Shown here piece after piece: positions 1 to 5,710 of a DNA stretch of 12,431 nt. How positions within the stretch are numbered: position 1 is the first letter of the stretch; each line of letters begins with the position of its first letter. The position numbers and the translations under genes were made by a program. The stretch spans positions 1 to 12,431 of the forward strand of contig SMVY01000146.1 in NCBI GenBank assembly GCA_004357415.1, written 5' to 3'. Source of the stretch: Gemmatimonadota bacterium. Its GTDB lineage: Bacteria; Gemmatimonadota; Gemmatimonadetes; Gemmatimonadales; GWC2-71-9. Under the pieces are notes generated by a model, which had not been told where the DNA came from, searched no databases, and saw only the letters and a program-made list of their open reading frames with translations.

Positions 1-323
1 AACTCGTGGCCGACAACATCGCCCACCAGATCACCCAGCGTATTTCGTTCCGGCGGGCCATGAAGCGGGCCATCCAGAACGCGATCCGCATGGGGGCCCC
101 GGGCATCAAGGTGCGGGCCGGCGGCCGCCTCGGTGGGGCCGAGATTGCCCGGAGCGAGGAGTACCACGAAGGGCGGGTCCCGCTGCACACATTGCGGGCC
201 GAGATCGATTACGCCACCGCCACGGCCAAGACGACGTACGGGGCGGTCGGCATCAAGGTATGGGTCTTCCGCGGCGAGGTTGTCGAGGAGCTGGCGGGCA
301 AGACCTACAGTACGGGAGCGTAA
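1..323 (+). CDS. rpsC: 30S ribosomal protein S3, C-terminal part (5' end outside window)
   Basis: S3 sits on the head of the small subunit near the mRNA entry tunnel. The reading frame is open at the left edge (first whole codon at base 3) and ends with TAA at 321-323, so about 106 C-terminal residues are visible. They carry the typical S3 C-terminal domain: a basic helix around RRAMKRAIQ, then GAPGIKV, GRLGGAEIAR and EGRVPLHTLRA, ending in GIKVWVFRGE. The KH domain expected upstream is missing only because the window starts here. The GTG at base 6 is inside the gene and is not its start. Four bases separate it from rplP, the usual S10-operon order. Confidence 0.96.
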   Translation, partial: LVADNIAHQITQRISFRRAMKRAIQNAIRMGAPGIKVRAGGRLGGAEIARSEEYHEGRVPLHTLRAEIDYATATAKTTYGAVGIKVWVFRGEVVEELAGKTYSTGA

Positions 324-327
324 CGCT

Positions 328-741
328 ATGCTGGCGCCGAAACGAGTGAAGTATCGGAAGACGTTCAAGGGGCGGACCAAGGGGATCGCCCGCCGGGGGA
401 ACACGGTGGCCTTCGGTGAGTTCGGCCTCATGAGCTTGAGTCCGGGCTGGATCACCAACCGGCAGATCGAGGCGGCCCGTGTGGCCATGACCCGACACAT
501 GAAGCGTGGCGGCAAGGTGTGGATCCGCATCTTTCCGGACAAGCCGATCACCAAGAAGCCGGCCGAGACCCGGATGGGTAAGGGAAAGGGCAATCCGGAG
601 TCTTGGGTAGCGGTGGTCAAGCCGGGCCGGGTGATGTTCGAGGTCGAGGGGGTGGACGAGGCTGTGGCACGGCGGGCCATGCAGCTGGCGGCGGCCAAGC
701 TTCCGGTACGGACCCGCATCGTCAACCGGGAGAACATGTAA
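328..741 (+). CDS. rplP: 50S ribosomal protein L16
   Basis: L16 (137 aa) binds 23S rRNA near the A site and peptidyl transferase centre. The start is the ATG at 328, giving MLAPKRVKYRK, the standard L16 N-terminus; the frame is open further upstream but that part is a shadow of rpsC. Landmarks are KGRTKGIARRG (residues 14-24), ITNRQIEAARVAM, KVWIRIFPDKPITKKP (63-78) and RMGKGKGNPESW. Arg82 in the RMGKGKG loop corresponds to the arginine hydroxylated in E. coli L16. The length is normal. It lies 4 bases after rpsC and 3 bases before rpmC, so it is surely co-transcribed and probably translationally coupled. Confidence 0.97.
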   Translation: MLAPKRVKYRKTFKGRTKGIARRGNTVAFGEFGLMSLSPGWITNRQIEAARVAMTRHMKRGGKVWIRIFPDKPITKKPAETRMGKGKGNPESWVAVVKPGRVMFEVEGVDEAVARRAMQLAAAKLPVRTRIVNRENM

Positions 742-744
742 CCG

Positions 745-945
745 ATGAAGGCCACAGAGTTGCAGGAACTGTCCGAGGCCGAGCTGGAAACCAAGCTCGG
801 CGAGCTGACGGAGGAGCGGTTCCGGCTGCGATTCCGTTCGGCCACGGAAGCGATCGAAGACACTAGTGCATTCCGGTCATTGCGGCGCGATGTAGCTCGG
901 ATCAAGACGATCCTGCGGCAGCGTGAGCAGGCCGGACAGGCGTAG
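745..945 (+). CDS. rpmC: 50S ribosomal protein L29
   Basis: L29 (66 aa) is a small helical hairpin protein near the peptide exit tunnel. The sequence starts MKATELQELSEAEL and has the two expected helices: an acidic first helix with EERFRLRFR, and a basic second helix with LRRDVARIKTILRQRE (about residues 46-61), the conserved part of the family. The ATG lies 3 bases after the rplP stop, and the upstream L16 3' end contains a purine-rich GGGAG (729-733) that can act as ribosome binding site. The length is typical. Confidence 0.95.
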   Translation: MKATELQELSEAELETKLGELTEERFRLRFRSATEAIEDTSAFRSLRRDVARIKTILRQREQAGQA

Positions 946-957
946 AGGACGACAACG

Positions 958-1224
958 ATGAGCGAGACACAAACTTCCCGCCGTCAGCGCAAGACGCGCA
1001 CCGGCGTGGTGACGAGCGACAAGATGGAGAAGACCGTTACGGTATCCCTGTCGCGTCGCATGCCCCATCCGGTCTATAGCAAGATCGTGTCCCGGACCTC
1101 CACGGTGAAAGCCCGTGATGAGAAGGGCGCCCGCATCGGCGATACGGTACGGGTGATGGAAACCCGGCCGATCTCCAAGACGGTCCGGTGGCGGGTGATC
1201 GACATCGTCAAACGGGCCAAGTAG
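958..1224 (+). CDS. rpsQ: 30S ribosomal protein S17
   Basis: S17 (88 aa) is a primary 16S rRNA binder with an OB fold. The core runs from RKTRTGVVTSDKMEKTVTV (about residues 11-29) through HPVYSKIVSRTSTVKARDE to IGDTVRVMETRPISKTVRW (61-79), where ETRPISK is the family signature. About 10 polar residues (MSETQTSRRQ) precede the core. The start ATG at 958 lies 12 bases after the rpmC stop, preceded by AGAGGACGA, a fair ribosome binding site. The next gene's GGAGG starts just after the stop. Confidence 0.96.
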   Translation: MSETQTSRRQRKTRTGVVTSDKMEKTVTVSLSRRMPHPVYSKIVSRTSTVKARDEKGARIGDTVRVMETRPISKTVRWRVIDIVKRAK

Positions 1225-1225
1225 C

Positions 1226-1230
1226 GGAGG
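1226..1230 (+). promoter_or_regulatory. Ribosome binding site that fixes the rplN start
   Basis: GGAGG with a 5-base spacer to the ATG at 1236. The L14 frame is open further upstream (from 1188, overlapping rpsQ), but this site and the family N-terminus MVQQES place the start at 1236. Confidence 0.8.
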
Positions 1231-1235
1231 CGGTC

Positions 1236-1604
1236 ATGGTACAGCAAGAGAGCATGCTCAAGATTGCGGACAACTCCGGCGCCCGGCGTGCGCTGGTGAT
1301 CCGGGTACTGGGCGGAAGCAAGCGACGCTACGCCGGCGTGGGAGACAAGGTCGTGGTCACCATCAAGGACGCGATCCCCACGGGGCAGGTCAAGCGCGGT
1401 GAAGTGGTCAGGGCCGTCATCGTGCGGACCGCCAAGGAGACGCGGCGCAAGGACGGTTCGTACATCAGGTTCGACGATAACGCGGCGGTCCTCATCAACG
1501 ATCAGGGCGAGCCGCTGGGGACGCGGATCTTCGGTCCCGTCGCCCGGGAGCTGCGCGAGAAGCGGTACATGAAGATCGTCTCGCTCGCGCCGGAGGTGCT
1601 GTAG
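1236..1604 (+). CDS. rplN: 50S ribosomal protein L14
   Basis: L14 (122 aa, the family's standard length) contacts 23S rRNA and forms an inter-subunit bridge. It begins MVQQESMLKIADNSGARRAL, a near-canonical L14 N-terminus, and continues with VLGGSKRRYAGVGDKVVVT, RGEVVRAVIVRT (about 65-76), DGSYIRFDDNAAVLIN and TRIFGPVARELR, ending in MKIVSLAPEVL. The 1236 ATG was chosen over an earlier in-frame start because it has a good GGAGG and matches the family. The TAG stop is directly followed by the rplX ATG with no gap. Confidence 0.98.
   Translation: MVQQESMLKIADNSGARRALVIRVLGGSKRRYAGVGDKVVVTIKDAIPTGQVKRGEVVRAVIVRTAKETRRKDGSYIRFDDNAAVLINDQGEPLGTRIFGPVARELREKRYMKIVSLAPEVL
1592..1597 (+). promoter_or_regulatory. 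Ribosome binding site deciding the rplX start
   Basis: GGAGGT inside the last codons of rplN, 7 bases before the ATG at 1605. It supports the longer form of L24. The internal ATG at 1668 has no comparable site. Confidence 0.65.
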
Positions 1605-2000
1605 ATGAAGCCGCTGGTGTATCGCAAGGCCAAGCGCGCCAGACAGAAGCGGGTGACCCGGGTAAAGATGCACATCACCAAGGGCGACACCGTGGAAGTC
1701 ATTTCCGGGAACGACAAGGGTAAGCGGGGACAGGTGATCCGTTCCTACCCCGAGACCGGGCGCATCATGGTGGAGGGCGTCAACATCCGGAAGAAGCACC
1801 AGAAGCCCAAGCAGTCGGCGGACGGGAGCGTGTCGGAAGGCGGCATCATCGAGAAGCCGATGCCCATTCATCACTCCAACGCCATGTTGATCGATCCGAA
1901 GAGTGGCGAGCCCACGCGGATCCGCAAGCAGCGGGACAAGGACGGCACGGTGGAGCGCATCGCCGTGAAGTCGGGACAATCCATCCCGAGGAACCGATAG
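1605..2000 (+). CDS. rplX: 50S ribosomal protein L24 with a basic N-terminal extension
   Basis: L24 (131 aa as called) is an assembly initiator that binds 23S rRNA through a KOW domain. The core starts near residue 22 with MHITKGDTVEVISGNDKGKRGQV (KOW motif, about residues 24-45), then VEGVNIRKKHQKPKQ and GGIIEKPMPIHHSNAML, all typical of L24. The first 21 residues (MKPLVYRKAKRARQKRVTRVK) are a strongly basic extension; the family is usually near 100-105 aa. The start at 1605 has a GGAGGT site and abuts the rplN stop. A start at 1668 would give a standard-length protein but lacks a clear ribosome binding site. Confidence 0.93.
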   Translation: MKPLVYRKAKRARQKRVTRVKMHITKGDTVEVISGNDKGKRGQVIRSYPETGRIMVEGVNIRKKHQKPKQSADGSVSEGGIIEKPMPIHHSNAMLIDPKSGEPTRIRKQRDKDGTVERIAVKSGQSIPRNR

Positions 2001-2001
2001 G

Positions 2002-2637
2002 ATGGCCAAGACAAAATCCTCCGCCAAGGGCGGCGCGGCTGCCACCGATCCAGCGCCCAAGGCCGCTGAGGGGAAGCCGCGGTTGCAGGAACACTACGAG
2101 CAGGTGGTGAAGGCCAAGTTGGCGGCCGAGTTCGGGTTCACCAATCCCATGCAGGTACCCCGGCTGAGCAAGATCGTGCTCAATGTCGGCATGGGCGAAG
2201 GGGCCAAGAACATGCGGCTCCTCGAATCGGTGGCCGAGGAGATGGGCGCCGTCACCGGGCAGAAGGCCGTGATCACCCGTGCCAAGCGGGCCATCTCGAA
2301 CTTCAGCCTGCGCGCCGGCATGCCTATCGGTGTCCGGGTCACGCTCCGGGGCGCCCGAATGTATGAGTTCCTCGACCGCTTCATCACCGTGGTGGCGCCC
2401 AGGATCAGGGACTTCCGCGGCCTGTCGAACAAGAGCTTCGACGGCCGGGGGAACTACTCGATCGGGGTGCAAGAGCAGATGATCTTTCCCGAAATCGATT
2501 TCGACAAGGTCGAGAAGATCCACGGGATGGACATCACCATCGTCACCACCGCCACGCGCGACGACGTCGCCATGGCGCTGCTGCGAGGATTCGGATGGCC
2601 GTTCCGGGGCGAGACGCCTCTGCAACTGGCTGGCTAG
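2002..2637 (+). CDS. rplE: 50S ribosomal protein L5 with an Ala/Lys/Pro-rich N-terminal tail
   Basis: L5 (211 aa) binds 5S rRNA in the central protuberance and contacts the P-site tRNA. The core begins near residue 27 with RLQEHYEQVVKAKLAAEFG; then come VPRLSKIVLNVGMGEG (about 50-65), TGQKAVITRAKRAISNFSLR, GVRVTLRGARMYEFLDR and RDFRGLSNKSFDGRGNYSIG, ending in MDITIVTTATRDDVAMALL. The family is normally about 180 aa; the excess is the low-complexity tail (residues 2-27). The start ATG at 2002 lies 1 base after the rplX stop with GAGGA about 10 bases upstream. It is followed by a 100-base gap, unusual in this tight cluster. Confidence 0.96.
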   Translation: MAKTKSSAKGGAAATDPAPKAAEGKPRLQEHYEQVVKAKLAAEFGFTNPMQVPRLSKIVLNVGMGEGAKNMRLLESVAEEMGAVTGQKAVITRAKRAISNFSLRAGMPIGVRVTLRGARMYEFLDRFITVVAPRIRDFRGLSNKSFDGRGNYSIGVQEQMIFPEIDFDKVEKIHGMDITIVTTATRDDVAMALLRGFGWPFRGETPLQLAG

Positions 2638-2670
2638 CGGCCGCCGGAACGGAACACCAAGAGCTGCAAG

Positions 2671-2718
2671 AGGGAAGGGTGAGGAGAGGGAAGGCCCTCT
2701 CACGACTCACGCCTCACC
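2671..2718. repeat. Short inverted heptamer repeat cluster between rplE and rpsN
   Basis: On the right side three heptamers share the core CTCAC: CTCTCAC (2697-2703), GACTCAC (2704-2710) and GCCTCAC (2711-2717). On the left side are purine-rich 7-base units in the opposite sense: AGGGAAG, GGTGAGG and AGAGGGA (2671-2691). GGTGAGG (2678-2684) is the exact reverse complement of CCTCACC (2712-2718). The layout resembles the longer array at 8461-8586. The rest of the gap (2638-2670) shows nothing I can identify. Confidence 0.6.
2684..2701 (+). other. RNA hairpin in the rplE-rpsN gap
   Basis: GAGAGGG (2684-2690) pairs perfectly with CCCTCTC (2695-2701) around an AAGG loop. An outer GTGAG (2679-2683) can pair with CTCAC (2706-2710) across a 4-base bulge. 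No T-tract follows, so it is not a canonical intrinsic terminator. It could act in attenuation, mRNA processing or stability. Confidence 0.55.
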
Positions 2719-2737
2719 TAGCATCGAAGGAGTAAGG

Positions 2738-2923
2738 ATGGCTAAGGCAAGTTGGCTCCAGCGGGCCAAGCGCAAACCCAAGTTCAAGGTTCGGGCCGTC
2801 AACCGGTGTTGGCGGTGCGGCCGGTCAAGAGCGTTCTTGCGGAAATTCGGACTGTGCCGAATCTGCTTTCGGGAACTGGCACTCCAGGGGTACATCCCCG
2901 GCGTGCGTAAGGCGAGTTGGTAA
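2738..2923 (+). CDS. rpsN: 30S ribosomal protein S14, zinc-binding (C+) short type
   Basis: S14 (61 aa) is in the small-subunit head. It is the short, zinc-binding form: Cys24, Cys27, Cys40 and Cys43 form CxxC-x12-CxxC (CWRCGRSRAF and FGLCRICF), followed by the family-typical RELALQGYIPGVRKASW. The start ATG at 2738 has a strong AAGGAG (2727-2732) with a 5-base spacer. It follows the 100-base gap after rplE and lies 17 bases before rpsH. The long zinc-free S14 form is not seen here; whether one exists elsewhere in the genome is unknown. This form is often called rpsZ or S14 type Z. Confidence 0.97.
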   Translation: MAKASWLQRAKRKPKFKVRAVNRCWRCGRSRAFLRKFGLCRICFRELALQGYIPGVRKASW

Positions 2924-2940
2924 GTGAGGACACCAAGCAT

Positions 2941-3336
2941 ATGAGCATGACCGATCCCATCGCCGATATGTTGACACGGATCCGGAACGCCTGCTCGGCG
3001 GGCCACCGGCGGGTCGACATCCCGGCATCGAAGTTCAAGGCCGAGCTGGCCCGACTGCTGCGCGACAACCACTATATCGCCGACTTCAAGGTGCTGAGGG
3101 ATGGTCAGAGCGGCGTCCTCCGGCTGTACTTGAAGTACCACAACGAACTGCCGGTCATCCGGGAGCTGCACCGCGTGTCGGCGCCGGGTCTCAGGCGGTA
3201 CGTGAAGTATCGGGAAATCCCCCGAGTCAAGAGTGGTCTGGGCATGGCGATTCTCTCCACGCCGAAGGGGCTCATGTCGGATAGCGACGCCCGCACGGCC
3301 CACCTGGGCGGCGAGTTGGTCGCCGTGATCTGGTAG
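2941..3336 (+). CDS. rpsH: 30S ribosomal protein S8
   Basis: S8 (131 aa) is a primary binder of the 16S rRNA central domain and, in E. coli, the repressor of this operon. It begins MSMTDPIADMLTRIRNACSAG, then VDIPASKFKAELARLL, DGQSGVLRLYLKY and the C-terminal block RYVKYREIPRVKSGLGMAILSTPKGLMS, ending GGELVAVIW. The frame is open to 2917, but the ATG at 2941 fits the family and has GAGGA (2926-2930) about 10 bases upstream; the ATG at 2947 is too far from that site. No convincing S8-binding RNA mimic was recognised by eye near rplE. Confidence 0.96.
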   Translation: MSMTDPIADMLTRIRNACSAGHRRVDIPASKFKAELARLLRDNHYIADFKVLRDGQSGVLRLYLKYHNELPVIRELHRVSAPGLRRYVKYREIPRVKSGLGMAILSTPKGLMSDSDARTAHLGGELVAVIW

Positions 3337-3347
3337 GGGACGGCATC

Positions 3348-3887
3348 ATGTCACGCATTGGAAACCAGCCGGTGCCAATCCCCCAGGGGGTCTCGATCGA
3401 CCTCGAGGGTTCGCATATCACGGTCAAGGGGCCCAAGGGCGAGCTGCAACGGGATCTGGTGCCGGAAATGATCGTCACCATTTCCGATGACCAGCTCGTC
3501 GTGGCGCGACCCTCCGACACGCCACGCCACAAGGCCCTGCATGGTCTCACCCGATCTCTGGTGGCCAACATGGTTGAGGGTGTACACACCGGGTTCACCA
3601 AGACGCTGGAGATCCAGGGTGTCGGGTATCGGGCGGAGTCGAAGCCGTTTGGCATCACCTTGATCGTGGGGTACTCGCACACGGTCGACTACAAGGCACC
3701 CGAGGGCGTCACCCTCTCGGTCGAGGGGACGACCATCGTCCACGTCACCGGGGCCGACAAGGAAACCGTGGGACAGGCGGCGGCCGAGATTCGGTCCGTC
3801 CGGCCCCCCGAGCCCTACAAGGGCAAGGGCATCCGTTATCGGGGCGAACAGGTACGCCGCAAGGCCGGCAAGACAGGAGCGAAGTAG
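3348..3887 (+). CDS. rplF: 50S ribosomal protein L6
   Basis: L6 (179 aa, normal length) lies near the factor-binding site of the large subunit. It starts MSRIGNQPVPIPQGVSI; the first of two duplicated folds has HITVKGPKGELQRDL (about 23-37) and the second has TLEIQGVGYRAESK and YSHTVDYKAPEGV. The C-terminus carries the L6 signature PEPYKGKGIRYRGEQVRRK (about 154-172). The ATG at 3348 lies 11 bases after the rpsH stop, preceded by AGGGGACGG. It ends 2 bases before the rplR start. Confidence 0.97.
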   Translation: MSRIGNQPVPIPQGVSIDLEGSHITVKGPKGELQRDLVPEMIVTISDDQLVVARPSDTPRHKALHGLTRSLVANMVEGVHTGFTKTLEIQGVGYRAESKPFGITLIVGYSHTVDYKAPEGVTLSVEGTTIVHVTGADKETVGQAAAEIRSVRPPEPYKGKGIRYRGEQVRRKAGKTGAK

Positions 3888-3889
3888 AC

Positions 3890-4261
3890 ATGCGTCGTAT
3901 TCACGCGCCCAAGACTCGCGCAGAGCAGCGCTATCGCCGGCACTTGCGAGTGCGCAAGAAGGTGCAAGGGACAGCGGACCGACCGCGGTTGGTCGTGTTC
4001 CGGTCGCTCAAGCACATGTATGCCCAGTTGGTCGACGACACGCGCGGCGTCACCCTAATGGGGGTGAGCGACCGAAGTGAAAGCGTCGTGGCCAAGGATG
4101 GTGGCAAGGTGGGCCGGGCCAAGGCAGTGGGCGAGGCCCTGGCCACCAAGGCCAAAGCCGCCGGCATCAGTTCGGTGGTATTCGATCGCGCAGGTTACCG
4201 CTACCATGGACGCGTGCAGGCCGTCGCCGACGGCGCGCGCGCGGGTGGATTGGAGTTTTAG
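3890..4261 (+). CDS. rplR: 50S ribosomal protein L18
   Basis: L18 (123 aa) binds 5S rRNA with L5 and L25. The basic N-terminal region (RAEQRYRRHLRVRKKVQG) is followed by RPRLVVFRSLKHMYAQLVDD, an AKAVGEALATKAKAAGIS helix (about residues 80-97) and the C-terminal signature VVFDRAGYRYHGRVQAVADGAR, ending GGLEF, all standard for the family. ATG at 3890 is 2 bases after the rplF stop. The TAG at 4259-4261 is directly followed by the rpsE ATG. Confidence 0.97.
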   Translation: MRRIHAPKTRAEQRYRRHLRVRKKVQGTADRPRLVVFRSLKHMYAQLVDDTRGVTLMGVSDRSESVVAKDGGKVGRAKAVGEALATKAKAAGISSVVFDRAGYRYHGRVQAVADGARAGGLEF

Positions 4262-5029
4262 ATGTCGGAAGATCAGGAAAAGACCTCCCCCTCCGCTGCC
4301 GAGCAGGACACGGCGCCGGCAACTCCCCCCACCGCCCCCGCCCCCGCGGCGGATGCGGCAACGCCCACCGAAGCGCCCGCCAAGGCCCCGGTCGAGGCGC
4401 CGGCCCAGGAGAGGGCCCCCGCCGGCCGGGCTGACACGGCCAGGCGTCCCGGCGGGGAGCAGCGCCGCGGTGCCCGTGGTGGTCGAGGCGGGCGTGGTGG
4501 TCCGCGCCGGGATCGTGGCGACCGCGACCGTGGCAGCGACCTGATCGAGAACGTGGTGACGATCAACCGCGTCGCCAAGGTGGTCAAGGGTGGCCGCCGG
4601 TTTTCCTTCAACGCACTGGTGACGGTGGGAGACGGTAACGGCAAGGTCGGCATGGCGACCGGCAAGGCCAATCAGGTCGCCGAGGCGGTGCGCAAGGCGG
4701 TGGAAGCGGCCAGGGGCAACATGGTCGAGATCCCTCGTGCCGGGGCCACTATTCCGCACGAGATCATCGGGGAGCATGGGGCGGGGCGCGTCCTCCTCAA
4801 GCCGGCGGCGTCCGGGACCGGCGTCATCGCTGGTGGCCCAGTTCGCTCGGTGCTCGAGTGCGCCGGGGTGACCGACATCCTGACCAAGTGCCTCGGCTCG
4901 ACCAATCCGCACAACATGGTCCGAGCCACGATGGACGGGCTGACACGGTTGGTGTCGGTGCAGCAAGTGGCTCGGGCACGAGGTATCGACGTGAGCGAGA
5001 TCGACTATCGGCCGCGGCAGGAGGTTTAA
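4262..5029 (+). CDS. rpsE: 30S ribosomal protein S5 with a ~90-residue disordered N-terminal extension
   Basis: S5 guards translational accuracy and the mRNA entry channel. The conserved protein starts near residue 94: LIENVVTINRVAKVVKGGRRFSF (spectinomycin-loop region), VGDGNGKVGMATGKANQV (122-139), IPHEIIGEHGAGRVLLKPA and GVIAGGPVRSVLECAGV (188-204). Ahead of it lie about 60 residues of Ala/Pro/Glu low-complexity sequence and then an Arg/Gly/Asp-rich block (about 61-92, e.g. RGGRGGRGGPRRDRGDRDRG). The family is usually about 165 aa; this is 255. The called ATG at 4262 abuts the rplR stop. A shorter form from an internal start cannot be excluded, but no internal ATG or GTG near residue 90 with a good site was seen. 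Confidence 0.95.
   Translation: MSEDQEKTSPSAAEQDTAPATPPTAPAPAADAATPTEAPAKAPVEAPAQERAPAGRADTARRPGGEQRRGARGGRGGRGGPRRDRGDRDRGSDLIENVVTINRVAKVVKGGRRFSFNALVTVGDGNGKVGMATGKANQVAEAVRKAVEAARGNMVEIPRAGATIPHEIIGEHGAGRVLLKPAASGTGVIAGGPVRSVLECAGVTDILTKCLGSTNPHNMVRATMDGLTRLVSVQQVARARGIDVSEIDYRPRQEV
5019..5024 (+). promoter_or_regulatory. Strong ribosome binding site for the GTG start of rpmD
   Basis: AGGAGG in the last codons of rpsE, 5 bases before GTG at 5030. It supports the GTG as the true start of L30. Confidence 0.8.
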
Positions 5030-5245
5030 GTGGCAACGACGAAGAAAGCAGATGCCCCGGTGATGCTGTCCGTCAAGCAGGTGCGTTCCGGCATCGGGCG
5101 CGCCGAAACCATGCGGCGGACCCTCCGGTCCCTGGGACTGCGACATCACCAACACACGGTAACGGTCCAGGATACTCCGTCCATTCGGGGCATGCTGAAC
5201 AAGGTGCGACACCTCATCGAGGTGACGCCGGTCGAGGAGAAATAG
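5030..5245 (+). CDS. rpmD: 50S ribosomal protein L30
   Basis: L30 (71 aa) is a small large-subunit protein. The core LSVKQVRSGIGRAETMRRTLRSLGLRHHQHTV (from about residue 14) and DTPSIRGMLNKVRHLIEV match the family closely. It starts with GTG directly after the rpsE TAA, backed by a perfect AGGAGG. About 13 polar residues precede the core, making it slightly longer than the usual 58-60 aa. The stop is directly followed by the rplO ATG. Confidence 0.95.
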   Translation: MATTKKADAPVMLSVKQVRSGIGRAETMRRTLRSLGLRHHQHTVTVQDTPSIRGMLNKVRHLIEVTPVEEK

Positions 5246-5710
5246 ATGGCCAACAACCAGGAGACCAGCACGGTCACCCTGTCGACGCTTCGGCCCCCGA
5301 AAGGGTCCACCCGCAACCGGAAGCGCGTCGGACGCGGTCCGGGCTCCGGCGTGGGCAAGACCTCCGGCCGGGGGCACAAGGGACACAAGGCACGTTCGGG
5401 CGGCGCCACCAACCCCGGATTCGAGGGCGGCCAGATGCCGATGTATCGGCGGCTGCCAAAGCGGGGCTTCAAGAATCCCAACCGGGTGGTGTCCCAAGCC
5501 GTGAACGTGGCCCAGCTCAAGCGGTTGGCGGACACCGACGTGACGCCGGCGGCGCTCTACGCGGCCGGCCTCATCGGCAAGCGGGCCGCGCCGGTCAAGG
5601 TCCTGGGGAGCGGTGATGTCGACCGGGCCTATCAGGTGAGCGGCGTGGCGCTGTCGGCCACGGCCCGCTCGAAGATCGAGGCGGCTGGCGGGAAGGTCGA
5701 GGGCGAGTGA
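5246..5710 (+). CDS. rplO: 50S ribosomal protein L15
   Basis: L15 (154 aa) is a late-assembly large-subunit protein. After a short polar lead it shows TLSTLRPPKGSTRNRKRVGRG (about residues 12-32), the Gly-rich rRNA-binding tail GSGVGKTSGRGHKGHKARSGG (34-54), FEGGQMPMYRRLPKRGFKN and the C-terminal IEAAGGKVE. The length is typical. ATG at 5246 abuts the rpmD stop. Its stop overlaps the secY start as GTGA, implying translational coupling to the translocon gene. Confidence 0.97.
   Translation: MANNQETSTVTLSTLRPPKGSTRNRKRVGRGPGSGVGKTSGRGHKGHKARSGGATNPGFEGGQMPMYRRLPKRGFKNPNRVVSQAVNVAQLKRLADTDVTPAALYAAGLIGKRAAPVKVLGSGDVDRAYQVSGVALSATARSKIEAAGGKVEGE

Noticed and set aside
133..327. Upstream extension of the L16 frame
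   Set aside because: Out-of-frame rpsC; the family N-terminus MLAPKR begins at 328.
1074..2060. 328-residue open frame on the minus strand opposite rpsQ, rplN and rplX
   Set aside because: Antisense to conserved genes with no recognisable motif; a GC-driven shadow.
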